64,000 bases of DNA from Marinobacter fuscus (lineage in GTDB: Bacteria > Pseudomonadota > Gammaproteobacteria > Pseudomonadales > Oleiphilaceae), in NCBI RefSeq assembly GCF_003007675.1, contig NZ_PXNP01000104.1, positions 62,001 to 126,000 on the forward strand. Reading direction: 5' to 3'. Shown here piece after piece: positions 63,233-64,000 of the stretch. A model generated the notes under the pieces. The model made no database searches. It was not told the DNA's origin and saw nothing but the letters and a program-made list of their open reading frames with translations. Within the stretch, counting starts at the first letter, position 1. Each line of letters begins with the position of its first letter. A program made the position numbers and the translations under genes.

Positions 63233-63476
63233 GATCTCTGATGCTCCTTTGGCTGGATGGGCGGGCATGAACGAAGCTGTCGCCCGCTGCCGGGTGCCCG
63301 GACTGACTCAGAACAAAATGGTCTTAACGCTGGTTTCTGATGAATAAATATGCCGCCAACGGGCCTTCCCCGGCGTTCGTTCTTGACTATAGTTAAGTTC
63401 AGGAACGGTTTTAAGTCCGAATTTCATCGGGCGCCGTATCCACCCATACCAACAACAGCGAGAAAAGGGGTGGCTT

Positions 63477-64000
63477 ATGCTTCTGTCCCATGCATTCGGT
63501 CTCTTCACCCATCCAGGGCAAGAGTGGGATTCCATCAGGCGTGAACACGAACATCCAACCCGGCTCTACGTGGCCTATGTGTTGATTCTGGCGGCCATTG
63601 CGCCGGTCTGTGCCTACATTTCCACAGCCCACTTCGGATGGTCCGTGGGGAACGATCGGTTGATCAAGCTGACGGAAATCAGCGCGGTGCAACTGAGCGT
63701 GCTAACTTACGCTGCTATGCTGGTCGGGGTTTTTGCCCTGGGCTATGCAATCAACTGGATGGCCCGTACCTATGGGGCCAAGGAAGAGTATGTTCCTTCA
63801 AACGGCGTCGCTTTGGCGGCATATTCCTGCACCCCCCTGTTCCTGGCCGGTTTTGCCCTGCTGTACCCGGTACCCTGGCTTAATGCGCTCGTCTTTCTGG
63901 CGGCGGCTGGCTACGGTGCCTGGCTGATGTATGACGGTCTGCCGATTGTTATGGGCATCGAAAAGGAGCGTGCCGTCATGTACGGTGGTGCTTTACTGAC
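63477..64000 (+). CDS. Yip1-family inner membrane protein, truncated by window edge
   Basis: The frame from ATG 63477 is open to the window end (174 residues visible). Three or more membrane helices are seen, and the pattern (FTHPGQEWDSIRREHE at the N-terminus, INWMARTYGAKEEYVPSNGVALAAYSCTPLFLAG) matches Yip1-domain proteins of gammaproteobacteria. The role is unknown. Bases 63360-63420 upstream contain an AT-rich dyad (TTGACTATAGTTAA) that may be a control site. Confidence 0.82.
   Translation, partial: MLLSHAFGLFTHPGQEWDSIRREHEHPTRLYVAYVLILAAIAPVCAYISTAHFGWSVGNDRLIKLTEISAVQLSVLTYAAMLVGVFALGYAINWMARTYGAKEEYVPSNGVALAAYSCTPLFLAGFALLYPVPWLNALVFLAAAGYGAWLMYDGLPIVMGIEKERAVMYGGALL

Noticed and set aside
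1..64000. Prophage, integron, insertion sequence, CRISPR, secretion or antiphage defence system
   Set aside because: No transposase, integrase, phage structural or Cas-like protein, no spaced direct-repeat array and no att-like duplications were seen; gene density and codon use look uniform.

Overview
The window is an ordinary chromosomal stretch of a free-living, GC-rich (about 58-60 percent by eye) gammaproteobacterium. The gene set (RapA, UvrD with an E. coli-style SOS box, TmcA, ThiI, SelU/MnmH, PpnN, FadE, an OmpA protein with type-3 thrombospondin repeats, a GAPDH/ArsJ arsenic module and a PstSCAB-PhoU operon with a Pho box) fits best with a marine Marinobacter-like organism; the genus is inferred from gene content only. 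I saw no tRNA or rRNA genes, insertion sequences, prophage, CRISPR arrays or toxin islands.

Layout. 1-12 kb is a signalling block: two sensor kinases on the minus strand (the first runs off the left edge) face three response regulators on the plus strand (Hpt-REC-GGDEF, REC-HDOD and a lone REC). A lysine-exporter-like protein, a PAS-PAS-GGDEF cyclase and an HD-GYP phosphodiesterase follow, so c-di-GMP turnover is concentrated here. 12-29.7 kb is housekeeping: TatD, a DadA-like dehydrogenase, two methyltransferases, an OmpA protein, a UvrD-like helicase divergent from TmcA, an ankyrin lipoprotein, an acyl-CoA family enzyme, a cytochrome c, PpnN, ThiI, and an acetylpolyamine deacetylase divergent from GabD with a 76-bp tandem repeat between them. 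29.7-33 kb holds a chemoreceptor, porin and small PstS-like protein in one operon.

33-43 kb carries uvrD under a LexA box, a long inverted repeat, uppP and a divergent arsenic locus: arsH and an ACR3 pump on one side; arsR, GAPDH and arsJ on the other, continuing by overlapping genes into an SDR and a DUF3524/QTMAN-type glycosyltransferase. 43-49 kb is the complete pstS-pstC-pstA-pstB-phoU operon behind a good Pho box. 49-64 kb contains HinT, a Ubi-type hydroxylase, a YbaK-like deacylase, MscS, SelU, a methyltransferase, VanZ, CysZ, RapA, FadE, FluC/CrcB, a cold-shock protein, a dienelactone hydrolase and a truncated Yip1 protein.

The most interesting hidden element is at about 54.33-54.59 kb on the minus strand. 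This otherwise gene-free gap has the hallmarks of a CsrB/RsmZ-family regulatory RNA: sixteen GGA motifs, many in small hairpin loops, a U-tailed terminator, a promoter -10 and an upstream GacA-like box. Together with the kinases and c-di-GMP enzymes it suggests that Gac/Rsm control of lifestyle switching operates in this organism. The window is also rich in tRNA-modification enzymes (ThiI, TmcA, SelU, a LasT-like methyltransferase and a possible queuosine mannosyltransferase).
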